Below are positions 1 through 6,735 of a DNA stretch of 9,376 bases, piece by piece (positions within the stretch are counted from its first letter, which is position 1; each line of letters starts with the position of its first letter). Origin of the DNA: Acidimicrobiaceae bacterium (GTDB lineage Bacteria; Actinomycetota; Acidimicrobiia; Acidimicrobiales; Microtrichaceae); contig DORQ01000153.1 of the NCBI GenBank assembly GCA_003514205.1, positions 6,732 to 16,107 on the forward strand, written 5' to 3'. The position numbers and the translations under genes are program-made. The notes under the pieces are model-generated. The model had not been told where the DNA came from and did not search any database. It saw only the letters and a list, made by a program, of their open reading frames with translations.

Positions 1-1
1 G

Positions 2-997
2 TTAGGCAGTGTCCGGATACAGGTCGAGCAAGCCAAACTGTTCCATCAGCCAAGCCGCTGTGGATCGCTGATCAGGCGAGAATTGAGTTTTCCAGCGATC
101 GGAATGTTGCCGGGGATCCTGTGCGAACCCGTTGCCATTCCATGCGGTTTTCGAAGGCATCGTCGAACGTTCGAGGACACTCGGGTCCCAGGGTTTGCCA
201 AGCGCCTCAAACACCTGTCGCAGATTTGGCTCCGGGTTGGCGAGCATGTCTTCGTAGCGAATGACGTGCAGCTGTTTCGAACTCATCTGGGTCCTGGGAA
301 TCATCTGCTCAACGCACCACATAATGATCTGGCGCTCGAATTGTGAACGGCGGGAGAAGATGAGATCGACGAACGGGTTGAGGTGGTCCGCGACGAGGTC
401 AGATTGGGCAAGCAGGTCGAAGATGTCTTCAGGTCCTGCCCCCCAGTCAAGCCAGCTCAGCCGCTCGCGGGAGCCGAGGACAGAGAGCGGGTGACGCAGG
501 ATGAGAATGAGACCAACCTCAGGTTTCTGGTTTGCTATCCAACCAAGTGTCAAGTTCATTCGAGTGCATTTGATGAGCAGTCGATCGCTTCTCGATGCCA
601 ACGATCGTGGGTCAAATCGGTCGCTGTAGGGCGTGAACACCTGCCCTTCGAGCAACCTCGACATGGTGGTTTCAATCTCGGGACGAGCGCCCGCGGGACG
701 GCAGTACTGGAGTCGGTGAAAGCCCCGAAATGTTTCGTGGCGGTGATGCAGTTCGAGGGGCTCAAAGCAGTAGCGGTAGCTCAAGTCGTGGTTGATGGTC
801 TCTGCGAGCCAGGTCGTGCCACTGCGTGGAGATCCAGCGACAAGGGCAACCTCGCTCAGAGTGCCTGACATCTGGGTGATTCGCCGGGCGGTGCTGCGCG
901 CTGAACCGAGCATTTGATTCTTGGCCTCAGATCCGCGAATTCTCCATTGCGGACGGGGGTCTAGTCGGGGCTCGCTCCGTCGCTCAGAAATGGCCAT
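2..997 (-). CDS. PAPS-dependent sulfotransferase family protein
   Basis: Predicted to transfer a sulfuryl group from PAPS to an acceptor that the sequence does not identify. The 331-residue protein has the 5'-phosphosulfate-binding loop AGSPRSGTTW at residues 54-63. A 3'-phosphate-binding segment RHPLSVLGS lies at 168-176, and the segment RYEDMLANPE of bacterial members lies near 247-256. A C-terminal DRWKTQFSPDQ stretch (300-310) is also usual for the family. There is no signal peptide or membrane segment, so it is probably cytoplasmic. The start is uncertain. The first ATG (997) gives a long basic leader, while internal ATGs at 913 (GAGG about 11 bases upstream) or 871 keep the whole catalytic core. 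The stop is TAA at positions 2-4, so the gene is complete. It is divergent from korA with no visible functional link. The family call is strong; the substrate is unknown. Confidence 0.88.
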   Translation of the reverse strand: MAISERRSEPRLDPRPQWRIRGSEAKNQMLGSARSTARRITQMSGTLSEVALVAGSPRSGTTWLAETINHDLSYRYCFEPLELHHRHETFRGFHRLQYCRPAGARPEIETTMSRLLEGQVFTPYSDRFDPRSLASRSDRLLIKCTRMNLTLGWIANQKPEVGLILILRHPLSVLGSRERLSWLDWGAGPEDIFDLLAQSDLVADHLNPFVDLIFSRRSQFERQIIMWCVEQMIPRTQMSSKQLHVIRYEDMLANPEPNLRQVFEALGKPWDPSVLERSTMPSKTAWNGNGFAQDPRQHSDRWKTQFSPDQRSTAAWLMEQFGLLDLYPDTA

Positions 998-1234
998 CGT
1001 GATTCGGAACTTTCAGCATGCTTGGAGAGCAAGGGGCAAGTGGAACGGTCAACTTTCGGGTCAAGCCTGTGGCTTCAGGATACAGGGCGTGATCGATTCC
1101 AACATTTCTTGAGTGCTCGACGTGCGCGAGAGAAAGAGATCCATCCTCAATTACCGCTCACCCTGCCGCGCGTGGGTAGTGTCGGAGTAGACGAGCGCAG
1201 CGCGCCGAAGTCTTCAAACTGAAAGAGGTCAAGC
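998..1234. other. Intergenic region between divergent sulfotransferase and korA
   Basis: This 237-base gap must hold the promoters of both divergent genes. I see no strong consensus promoter. A TAGTGT hexamer at 1177-1182 fits the actinobacterial -10 pattern TAnnnT for korA, but no good -35 sits 16-18 bases upstream. On the minus strand TTGACC occurs twice, 12 bases apart, without a matching -10. A small AAGCC/GGCTT hairpin near 1065-1077 is too weak to call. Short open frames here have no ribosome-binding site or recognisable product. Confidence 0.4.
1222..1228 (+). promoter_or_regulatory. Ribosome binding site of korA
   Basis: AAAGAGG lies 6 bases before the ATG at 1235. It is a good match to the anti-Shine-Dalgarno sequence and fixes the korA start. 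Confidence 0.7.
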
Positions 1235-3085
1235 ATGGGGGCAACAACGACGTTGGACCGTGTAGTCATCCGATTCGCCGGGGACTCCGGCGATGGTATG
1301 CAGCTGGTCGGTGATCGATTCACTGAGCTCAGCGCGGCCTTCGGAAATGACTTGGCAACGCTGCCGAACTACCCCGCTGAGATCAGGGCGCCGGCTGGAA
1401 CCCTCAACGGCGTGTCCTCGTTCCAAGTTCACATTTCTGACCACGACATTGTGACCCCAGGCGATGGCCCCAACGTTCTGGTAGCAATGAACCCCGCTGC
1501 GCTGATGGCCAATGTGGCCGACCTCAACCCGGGCTCCACGATCATCGTGAACTCCGACGCGTTCAGCGAGCGGGACCTCGAAAAGGCGCACTGCACGACC
1601 AACCCACTAGAGGACGGTTCACTCGACGCCTTCACCGTGTATCAGGTGCCAATGACCTCCATCACTGTGGAAGCCACCAAGCCACTCGGAGTGAAGACTC
1701 GTGACGCGGAGCGTTCGAAGAACTTCTTCGCTCTTGGTCTCATCTGTTGGATGTACACCCGCCCTGTTGCCCCAGTGCTTGAGTGGGTGGAGAAGCGATT
1801 CGCGAACAAGGAGCTGGTCCGTGAGGCCAATCTCGCGGCACTCAAAGCTGGTCGCAACTTCGGAGAGACTGCGGAGCTGTTCTCCCCCTATGAGGTCAAG
1901 CCAGCGAGTCTTCCGAGCGGCACGTATCGCAACGTGATTGGGAACACGGCAACGGCGCTTGGCCTGGTCGCAGCGGCACACAAAGCTGGATTGCCATTGC
2001 TGTATGCCTCCTATCCCATCACGCCCGCTTCGGACATCCTTCACGAGCTGTCCAAGCTGAAGCATTTCAATGTGACCACCATGCAGGCCGAGGACGAGAT
2101 CGCGGCCGCGGCAATCGCGATCGGTGGAGCCTTTGCTGGCTCACTCGCGATTACCGGTACCTCCGGACCAGGGCTTGACCTGAAGTCTGAAGCGATTGGT
2201 CTGGCGCTCAGCCTGGAATTGCCATTGGTCATTGTGGACGTGCAACGAGGTGGGCCATCCACGGGCTTGCCGACGAAAACGGAACAGGCCGATCTTCTTC
2301 TGGCGATGTACGGGCGACATGGCGAATCGCCGCTGCCGATTGTGGCGGCCCGGTCGCCATCGAACTGCTTTGATGCAGCCTTCGAAGCATGCAGAATCGC
2401 GTTGAAGTACCGCACGCCAGTGATCCTTCTCACTGATGGCTATCTCGCAAACGGGGCGGAGCCGTGGTTGTTGCCAGACCCCGAAGCGCTTGCGGACATT
2501 GCCGTTCCCTTCGCTACGGAATTGAACCACACTCGCCCTGATGGCTCCCAGGAGTACTGGCCCTACCTTCGAGACCCCGAGACGCTTGCTCGCCCATGGG
2601 CAGTACCTGGCACGCCGGGGCTTCAGCATCGGATTGGTGGTATCGAGAAGCAGGATGGTTCTGGCAACATCAGTTATCAGCCAGCGAATCACGAGAAGAT
2701 GGTGCGGCTGCGTCAGGAGAAAGTGGATCGCATCGCCAACGATACTGAGCGTGTGTGGACTGATTGCGAGGGGAGTTCAACGACCCTCGTGCTCGGATGG
2801 GGCTCCACCTGGGCCGCAATTACTGCTGGAGTTCGACGGATCAGGATTCGCGGGCTTGAGGTTCACCAGGCGCATCTCACTCACCTCAATCCGTTCCCCG
2901 CAGACCTCGGTGAGCTCTTGAAACAGTACGAACACGTTCTGATTCCTGAGATGAACCTCGGGCAGCTCTCGAAACTGATTCGAGCTGAGTATCTTGTCGA
3001 CGCCATCTCATTCACGCAGGTCAACGGGCTTCCTTTCAAGGCAGCGGACATGGAACAACGGATTATGGAGGTTCTGAACTCATGA
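1235..3085 (+). CDS. korA: 2-oxoglutarate:ferredoxin oxidoreductase, alpha subunit (fused gamma-alpha)
   Basis: Large subunit of the enzyme that oxidatively decarboxylates 2-oxoglutarate with CoA to succinyl-CoA, CO2 and reduced ferredoxin. The 616 residues show the fused gamma-alpha order. The N-terminal gamma domain begins with RFAGDSGDGMQ (about 13-23) and runs to about 190. The pyrimidine-binding alpha domain has SYPITPASD at about 259-267, then GTSGPGLDLKSEA, then QRGGPSTGLPTKTEQADLL from about 335. A C-terminal transketolase-like domain follows. The YPITP loop and the separate two-subunit layout match the KorA type found in actinobacteria and aerobic archaea, so 2-oxoglutarate is the likeliest substrate. 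Related pyruvate or branched-chain oxoacid enzymes cannot be excluded by eye. The stop overlaps the korB start (ATGA), so the subunits are translationally coupled. Confidence 0.93.
   Translation: MGATTTLDRVVIRFAGDSGDGMQLVGDRFTELSAAFGNDLATLPNYPAEIRAPAGTLNGVSSFQVHISDHDIVTPGDGPNVLVAMNPAALMANVADLNPGSTIIVNSDAFSERDLEKAHCTTNPLEDGSLDAFTVYQVPMTSITVEATKPLGVKTRDAERSKNFFALGLICWMYTRPVAPVLEWVEKRFANKELVREANLAALKAGRNFGETAELFSPYEVKPASLPSGTYRNVIGNTATALGLVAAAHKAGLPLLYASYPITPASDILHELSKLKHFNVTTMQAEDEIAAAAIAIGGAFAGSLAITGTSGPGLDLKSEAIGLALSLELPLVIVDVQRGGPSTGLPTKTEQADLLLAMYGRHGESPLPIVAARSPSNCFDAAFEACRIALKYRTPVILLTDGYLANGAEPWLLPDPEALADIAVPFATELNHTRPDGSQEYWPYLRDPETLARPWAVPGTPGLQHRIGGIEKQDGSGNISYQPANHEKMVRLRQEKVDRIANDTERVWTDCEGSSTTLVLGWGSTWAAITAGVRRIRIRGLEVHQAHLTHLNPFPADLGELLKQYEHVLIPEMNLGQLSKLIRAEYLVDAISFTQVNGLPFKAADMEQRIMEVLNS
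3067..3071 (+). promoter_or_regulatory. Ribosome binding site of korB inside korA
   Basis: GGAGG lies 10 bases before the korB ATG at 3082, within the last codons of korA. With the ATGA overlap it points to coupled translation of the two subunits. Confidence 0.65.
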
Positions 3086-4107
3086 GCACTGCTGCTACTC
3101 CGGTTGAACTCACCCGGAAGGATTTCGAATCGGATCAAGAGGTTCGTTGGTGCCCAGGTTGTGGGGACTACGGCATCTTGGCCTCGATCCAGTTCCTCTT
3201 GCCTGAGCTTGGCGTCGAACCGCACAACACGGTCTTCATTTCGGGCATTGGGTGTGCCGCTCGCCTGCCGTACTACATGAATACCTATGGCATGCATGGG
3301 ATTCATGGACGTGCACCCGCGCTGGCGACTGGTGTGGCAATGGCGCGACCCGACCTTTCCGTGTGGGTGATCGGCGGCGACGGGGACATGTTGTCGATCG
3401 GTGGCAACCACCTGATCCACGCTCTTCGTCGAAACGTGAACCTCAACATCCTGATGTTCAACAACCAGATCTATGGCCTCACGAAGGGCCAGTACTCGCC
3501 AACTTCGGAGGTCGGCAAAGTCACGAAGTCGACTCCGTTTGGATCAGTGGACCACCCGTTCAATCCGATTTCGGTCGCCATTGGCGCGGAGGCATCGTTT
3601 GTTGCCCGAACCCATGACATGGACCGCAAGCACATGATGGAGACCTTCCGGCGGGCCCACGCCCATCAAGGCTCCTCATTCGTTGAGGTGTTCCAAAACT
3701 GCAACGTGTTCAATGACGGGGCGTACGACCCGATCCTCAAACGCGATGTTCGGGCGGACATGCTGATCCCGCTCACTCATGGTGAACCAATTCGTTTCGG
3801 TGCGGACGGCCAACATGGTGTGGCTATCAACGAATTTGGGGAGCCATACGTCTGTGAGACCACTGAGGTTGGGGTCGCCAACCTGTTGATTCACGACGAG
3901 CATCGGCCGGATCCGACCTTGGCCTTCGCCCTCAGCCGGCTTGCGAGTTCACCGCATATGCCCACCCCGATTGGCGTGTTTCGCGATGTTGAGCGCCCCG
4001 CCTATGACGCTGAGGTTCGCGCACAGGTGAGCCACAGCATCGAACGCTCAGGCGCGGGGGATCTCAACTCGTTGATTCATTCCGGGCTTGTCTGGACCGT
4101 GGACTGA
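3082..4107 (+). CDS. korB: 2-oxoglutarate:ferredoxin oxidoreductase, beta subunit
   Basis: Thiamine-diphosphate and iron-sulfur subunit partnering KorA. The 341-residue protein has WCPGCGDYG (C24, C27), SGIGC (C58) and FQNCNVF (C207). These are the four cysteines expected to hold the single [4Fe-4S] cluster of this enzyme class. The thiamine-diphosphate/Mg motif is GGDGDMLSIGG (98-108), closing with NILMFNNQIYGLTKGQYSPT (122-141). No extra ferredoxin-like domain or delta subunit is present here, so electrons must go from this one cluster to an external ferredoxin. That is normal for two-subunit enzymes and is often linked to better oxygen tolerance. It overlaps korA by four bases, ends in tandem stops TGA-TAG, and lies 6 bases from the oppositely oriented tpx gene. 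Confidence 0.94.
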   Translation: MSTAATPVELTRKDFESDQEVRWCPGCGDYGILASIQFLLPELGVEPHNTVFISGIGCAARLPYYMNTYGMHGIHGRAPALATGVAMARPDLSVWVIGGDGDMLSIGGNHLIHALRRNVNLNILMFNNQIYGLTKGQYSPTSEVGKVTKSTPFGSVDHPFNPISVAIGAEASFVARTHDMDRKHMMETFRRAHAHQGSSFVEVFQNCNVFNDGAYDPILKRDVRADMLIPLTHGEPIRFGADGQHGVAINEFGEPYVCETTEVGVANLLIHDEHRPDPTLAFALSRLASSPHMPTPIGVFRDVERPAYDAEVRAQVSHSIERSGAGDLNSLIHSGLVWTVD

Positions 4108-4113
4108 TAGGCC

Positions 4114-4614
4114 CTAGCTGAGGTGCGAGAGTGCTGCGTCGTAGTCAGGCTCTTGGGCGATCTCTGGAACGAGTTCTGAGTGAACCACGTTGCCGTCGCC
4201 GTCGATGACCACAACTGCGCGGGCGAGGAGGCCTTCAAGCTTGCCGTCCACCATGGTCACGCCGTAGTCCGAACCAAAAGTCGACCCTCGGAAGGTGGAA
4301 CCAACTGAGACGTTCTCGATTCCTTCGGCCCCGCAGAAGCGAGCTGCAGCGAACGGCAGGTCGGCAGACACGCATACCACCTTGGTGTTGTCGAGGCCAC
4401 TGGCGACCTCGTTGAAACGCCGCACGCTCGTCGCGCACACGCCAGTGTCGATGGAGGGGAAGATGTTGAGCACCACCCGTGTGCCAGCAAGGTCAGCAGA
4501 GTTGATAGCGCTGAGATCTGATCCCACCAGTTGGAACTGGGGTGCAGTGCTGCCAACTGCAGGCAGATTGCCTTCGGTATGAATCTCGTTTCCGCCAAGT
4601 GTGATCGACGCCAT
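4114..4614 (-). CDS. tpx: Thiol peroxidase (atypical 2-Cys peroxiredoxin)
   Basis: Reduces hydrogen peroxide and organic hydroperoxides, with electrons normally from thioredoxin, in the cytoplasm. At 166 residues it has the usual family length. The peroxidatic cysteine is C60 in PSIDTGVCATSVRRFN (53-68), with the preceding threonine T57 conserved. The resolving cysteine is C94 in DLPFAAARFCGAEGIENV, giving the spacing typical of Tpx. C81 is an extra cysteine. The ATG at 4614 shares one base with the stop of the upstream regulator (TAATG), and GAGGAG 5 bases upstream supports this start. It is the second gene of a regulator-tpx operon. Its stop is 6 bases from korB's stop on the other strand, leaving no room for a separate terminator. 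Confidence 0.96.
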   Translation of the reverse strand: MASITLGGNEIHTEGNLPAVGSTAPQFQLVGSDLSAINSADLAGTRVVLNIFPSIDTGVCATSVRRFNEVASGLDNTKVVCVSADLPFAAARFCGAEGIENVSVGSTFRGSTFGSDYGVTMVDGKLEGLLARAVVVIDGDGNVVHSELVPEIAQEPDYDAALSHLS

Positions 4615-5192
4615 TAGTTCTCCTCATCGCTTGAATACTCGTCCGCACCGTAGCAGTCGCGATCAGTCTCGGGAGTGCCCCCTGAGTGCAGCGCAGCGAT
4701 TTGCCGCCCTGCCTCAGCCATCTTCTCGCGGATCGAGAGCGGCAGAAGTACCTCGACCTCTGGGCCAAGGGCGAGGAGTTGGCGCACAGCGCTCTCAACG
4801 GAGCCGAAACGGAACGAGCCAATGACTCGCCCCTCCGAATGCTGATGTTCCGCGTCTGTGGGCCGCGGACGCCAACCATGTGGCACACCCGCAGCGATGG
4901 CGTACTGCAGCGCCTCTGGGGACAGCATCACTCGAACCCGAAAGAGCTGACCACCTCCCGTGGTTCCAGCGAGCTGTGGCATTGGCGACGATGGTCGGTA
5001 GGTGTCGAGAATCTGAAAACCGCCGCCGGGTCCTCGAGTTGCGTAGACGGGGATGCCTGAGCCGCTGAGAACCTCGATATCGCGCAGCACGGTTCGTTCA
5101 GAAACCTCCAGTGCTCTCGCGAGTTCAGCCGCCGTGACTCGGTCCCCGCGTTGCAGGAGTTGGAGAAGAGTCAGGAGTCGTCCAGCTCGCAC
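4614..5192 (-). CDS. Short YafY/WYL-class HTH transcriptional regulator
   Basis: DNA-binding regulator of 192 residues. Residues 1-63 form an HTH_11 winged helix of the DeoR/YafY type (RLLTLLQLLQ, then VTAAELARALEVSERTVLRD, then GSGIPVYATRGPGGGFQIL). Residues 121-168 resemble the extension that follows the WYL domain (FRFGSVESAVRQLLALGPEVEVL...REKMAEAGRQIAAL). A full WYL sensor domain is not evident and the protein is much shorter than the roughly 300-residue family norm. The tail is acidic and holds the only cysteine, C180. The GTG start at 5192 is chosen because GGAGG lies 7 bases upstream. The open frame extends further upstream (ATG at 5255 or 5669), but those starts would swallow the operator and the divergent gene. 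Likely autoregulated through the palindrome at 5242-5268. Its stop overlaps the tpx start. Confidence 0.82.
   Translation of the reverse strand: MRAGRLLTLLQLLQRGDRVTAAELARALEVSERTVLRDIEVLSGSGIPVYATRGPGGGFQILDTYRPSSPMPQLAGTTGGGQLFRVRVMLSPEALQYAIAAGVPHGWRPRPTDAEHQHSEGRVIGSFRFGSVESAVRQLLALGPEVEVLLPLSIREKMAEAGRQIAALHSGGTPETDRDCYGADEYSSDEEN
4620..4625 (-). promoter_or_regulatory. Ribosome binding site of tpx inside the regulator gene
   Basis: On the minus strand GAGGAG lies 5 bases before the tpx ATG, within the final codons of the regulator. It encodes two glutamates of that protein's acidic tail, so it serves as both coding sequence and initiation site. Confidence 0.7.
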
Positions 5193-5199
5193 AAGAAGT

Positions 5200-5204
5200 C
5201 CTCC
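5200..5204 (-). promoter_or_regulatory. Ribosome binding site deciding the GTG start of the regulator
   Basis: A perfect GGAGG on the minus strand lies 7 bases before GTG 5192. This favours the GTG over any upstream ATG in the same frame. Confidence 0.75.
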
Positions 5205-5241
5205 ATCGGACTCGGTGCAGGCTGCGATCAGCCCACTCGAA

Positions 5242-5268
5242 TATTCATGACACATGATGTCATGAATA
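5242..5268. promoter_or_regulatory. Perfect 11-bp inverted repeat, probable operator
   Basis: TATTCATGACA (5242-5252) is followed by a 5-base spacer CATGA and then its exact reverse complement TGTCATGAATA (5258-5268). It lies in the 93-base gap between two divergent genes, centred about 63 bases from the regulator GTG and 31 bases from the ATG at 5286. A third copy of the core, TCATGACA, lies at 5284-5291 and overlaps that ATG. The AT-rich repeat stands out from its GC-rich surroundings. Symmetry, position and the adjacent HTH gene suggest the regulator binds here; that binding is inferred. Confidence 0.75.
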
Positions 5269-5272
5269 GGTG

Positions 5273-5277
5273 GGAGG
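5273..5277 (+). promoter_or_regulatory. Ribosome binding site of the small conserved gene
   Basis: GGAGG lies 8 bases before ATG 5286 and selects it over the upstream in-frame ATGs at 5247 and 5262, which lie inside the palindrome. Confidence 0.75.
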
Positions 5278-5285
5278 ATCCCCTC

Positions 5286-5702
5286 ATGACAGATCACATT
5301 GAAGGCGCTGGCACCAAAGAAGATCCGTGGATCCTCACTACTCCACCTGGAAGCTCCGAATTCGACGCATGGCGCGACGAGTCCGCCGACACGCCTGCCC
5401 TGATGATCAGGGTTGGCTCGACAACACTGAGCTATCAGCTGCGGTGCATTGAGGACCTCCACGCGATGCTCGTGGCGCACGGCGACTGGATGCCCCTTGG
5501 CAACGCCGATGAGCAAAAGCCAGCGAAACCCGACACCGTGGAAGCATGGGGGCGTGCCGCCGACAACCCAGTGGGCGGGTGGTATGGACTCCGCAAAGGA
5601 TATCGGGGGCGCTTTGGCAACTACGTGCCTCCGGTGCTTGAGCATTTGGGTCTCGCTGAGGTCGAGCACAATGCTCGAAACAACAGAATGCGCGCACTGT
5701 AG
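5286..5702 (+). CDS. Small conserved protein of unknown function (DUF6855-like)
   Basis: A 138-residue soluble protein with no signal peptide or membrane segment. It opens with GAGTKEDPWILTTPPGSSEF (7-26). The middle has LSYQLRCIEDLHAMLVAHGDWMPLG (48-72) and DEQKPAKPDTVEAWGRA (75-91). It ends with NPVGGWYGLRKGYRGRFGNYVPPVLEHLGLAEVEHN and a basic tail. I recognise this as a conserved bacterial family, often described only as hypothetical; DUF6855 is from memory and should be confirmed. The high density of Trp, Gly, Asp and Glu in fixed motifs suggests a folded domain. No known catalytic motif is visible. A strong ribosome-binding site sets the start. It diverges from the regulator-tpx operon and shares its candidate operator, so co-regulation is likely. 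The function is unknown. Confidence 0.8.
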   Translation: MTDHIEGAGTKEDPWILTTPPGSSEFDAWRDESADTPALMIRVGSTTLSYQLRCIEDLHAMLVAHGDWMPLGNADEQKPAKPDTVEAWGRAADNPVGGWYGLRKGYRGRFGNYVPPVLEHLGLAEVEHNARNNRMRAL

Positions 5703-5755
5703 GGAACAGCGATTTTTGCGATCGAATCGGACATTCGGTCGTTATCGTTGTGTCC
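5703..5755 (+). promoter_or_regulatory. Short gap with possible promoter of the lipoprotein gene
   Basis: TTGCGA (5716-5721) could be a -35 and TTATCG (5742-5747) a -10, but the spacing of 20 bases is too long for a standard promoter. No Shine-Dalgarno precedes GTG 5750 or ATG 5756, so a leaderless message starting near the ATG is possible. No terminator hairpin is seen after the upstream gene. Confidence 0.25.
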
Positions 5756-6655
5756 ATGATTGGAATGTTCCGCCGCACAACAGTCGTACTCGCCGCTCTG
5801 CTTCTCGCCGCAACAGCTTGCGGCGGCGAGGACGAGAGTCCAGCGTCTCGATCAGAAGACGCGACTGCCAGGTCGACGTCGACCTCGATTCAGAACTCAT
5901 CCGAGACAGAGGACTCACTACCAGAGTTCGAAATCCAACCGCGCGAGTTCGCGCCTGCCGAAGACGCGAAGATCCGCTTCGTCAACTTCTACACCGATGC
6001 AGGGTCGGGACAACCCGTCGATCTGTATTGGGGTACCTCCGCAGAGAGTGGCAAGTTGATTGGCACACTCGAGCCGGGTGCAGTTGGCGAGTGGATGGAT
6101 GTACAACTTGAAAATGATCCGCTGCTCACCCCCAGTGACGGATCAGTGGATCTCAAGGTGACGATTCAGCGTAAGGGCGAGAAGTCCTTCGACGGACTGA
6201 TGCAACAGCTCAGCCAGACCATGAAGCCCGGTGTTCGCTGGACCGTGGTGATGGGTGCGGAAAAGGCGTTCGACGCAGCAAAGCCGAACGGCATGCTGAC
6301 GCAACTCATCGATGAGTCAAGGATCGGAACGCCCGCCGATGGCAAGGCGCTCCTGATCTTGAATGACATTGGGGTGCGAATCATCGAGGACGGTGACTTC
6401 ATGTCCCTCGGGCCCGCTGGAGTGTGCGATGGTTCCTGGTCCATCGACAATTCAATCGACTCAGGAAACGGTGGCACCTCGTTCGTGGTCGACGCCGGTG
6501 AGCTCCAAGTGGTGGGCTACGACGCAAATACCGATTGCAGCACTGCGACGCAGCCGATCCCTGTGAGCCTGGCTTCAGGGGATCGAGTCATTGTGCTTGC
6601 GCATGGCACGACCAAAGCCGATCGGGTCATTGAGGTTCTCACAGTCGGAGAGTAG
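5756..6655 (+). CDS. Putative secreted lipoprotein, possibly DUF4397-like
   Basis: A protein of about 299 residues with an N-terminal signal: basic FRR, then hydrophobic TTVVLAALLLAATAC. The cysteine is in a lipobox-like ATAC context, so it is probably lipid-anchored to the outer face of the membrane. A Ser/Thr/Glu-rich linker of about 35 residues follows. The folded part starts with AKIRFVNFYTDAGSGQPVDLYWG and ends with PVSLASGDRVIVLAHGT. Both loosely recall DUF4397 (chained beta domains beginning RFVN..PD..VDVY), but the match is weak. Two cysteines (AGVCDGSW and NTDCSTA) could form a disulfide. The start could also be GTG 5750 or ATG 5765; neither has a good ribosome-binding site. It lies between the small unknown gene and the GntR regulator, in the same direction. 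Ligand and role are unknown. Confidence 0.72.
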   Translation: MIGMFRRTTVVLAALLLAATACGGEDESPASRSEDATARSTSTSIQNSSETEDSLPEFEIQPREFAPAEDAKIRFVNFYTDAGSGQPVDLYWGTSAESGKLIGTLEPGAVGEWMDVQLENDPLLTPSDGSVDLKVTIQRKGEKSFDGLMQQLSQTMKPGVRWTVVMGAEKAFDAAKPNGMLTQLIDESRIGTPADGKALLILNDIGVRIIEDGDFMSLGPAGVCDGSWSIDNSIDSGNGGTSFVVDAGELQVVGYDANTDCSTATQPIPVSLASGDRVIVLAHGTTKADRVIEVLTVGE

Positions 6656-6735
6656 GCAGCGTCGCCTCCGGGTGCTACACCTGTGGAGTGTCCGAGCGAG
6701 TAGCTAATGAACCGTTCCCCGAACCAGGTGTTGGT

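Noticed and set aside
383..868. Plus-strand open frame of 161 codons
   Set aside because: It lies wholly antisense to the sulfotransferase, whose motifs are unmistakable, and its translation shows no family pattern or ribosome-binding site.
2141..2692. Minus-strand open frame of 183 codons inside korA
   Set aside because: Antisense shadow of korA; the translation is basic and disordered with no recognisable domain.
5151..5285. N-terminal extension of the small conserved gene
   Set aside because: The extra 45 residues cross the palindrome and the regulator's start. ATG 5286 has GGAGG at ideal spacing and the conserved part begins right after it.
5193..5669. N-terminal extension of the regulator frame to an ATG at 5669
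   Set aside because: The added 159 residues are antisense to the conserved small gene, have no family pattern and would bury the operator. GTG 5192 has a perfect ribosome-binding site.
5449..6111. Plus-strand open frame of 220 codons across the gene junction
   Set aside because: It is an arginine-rich out-of-frame reading over two better-supported genes; no motif is seen.
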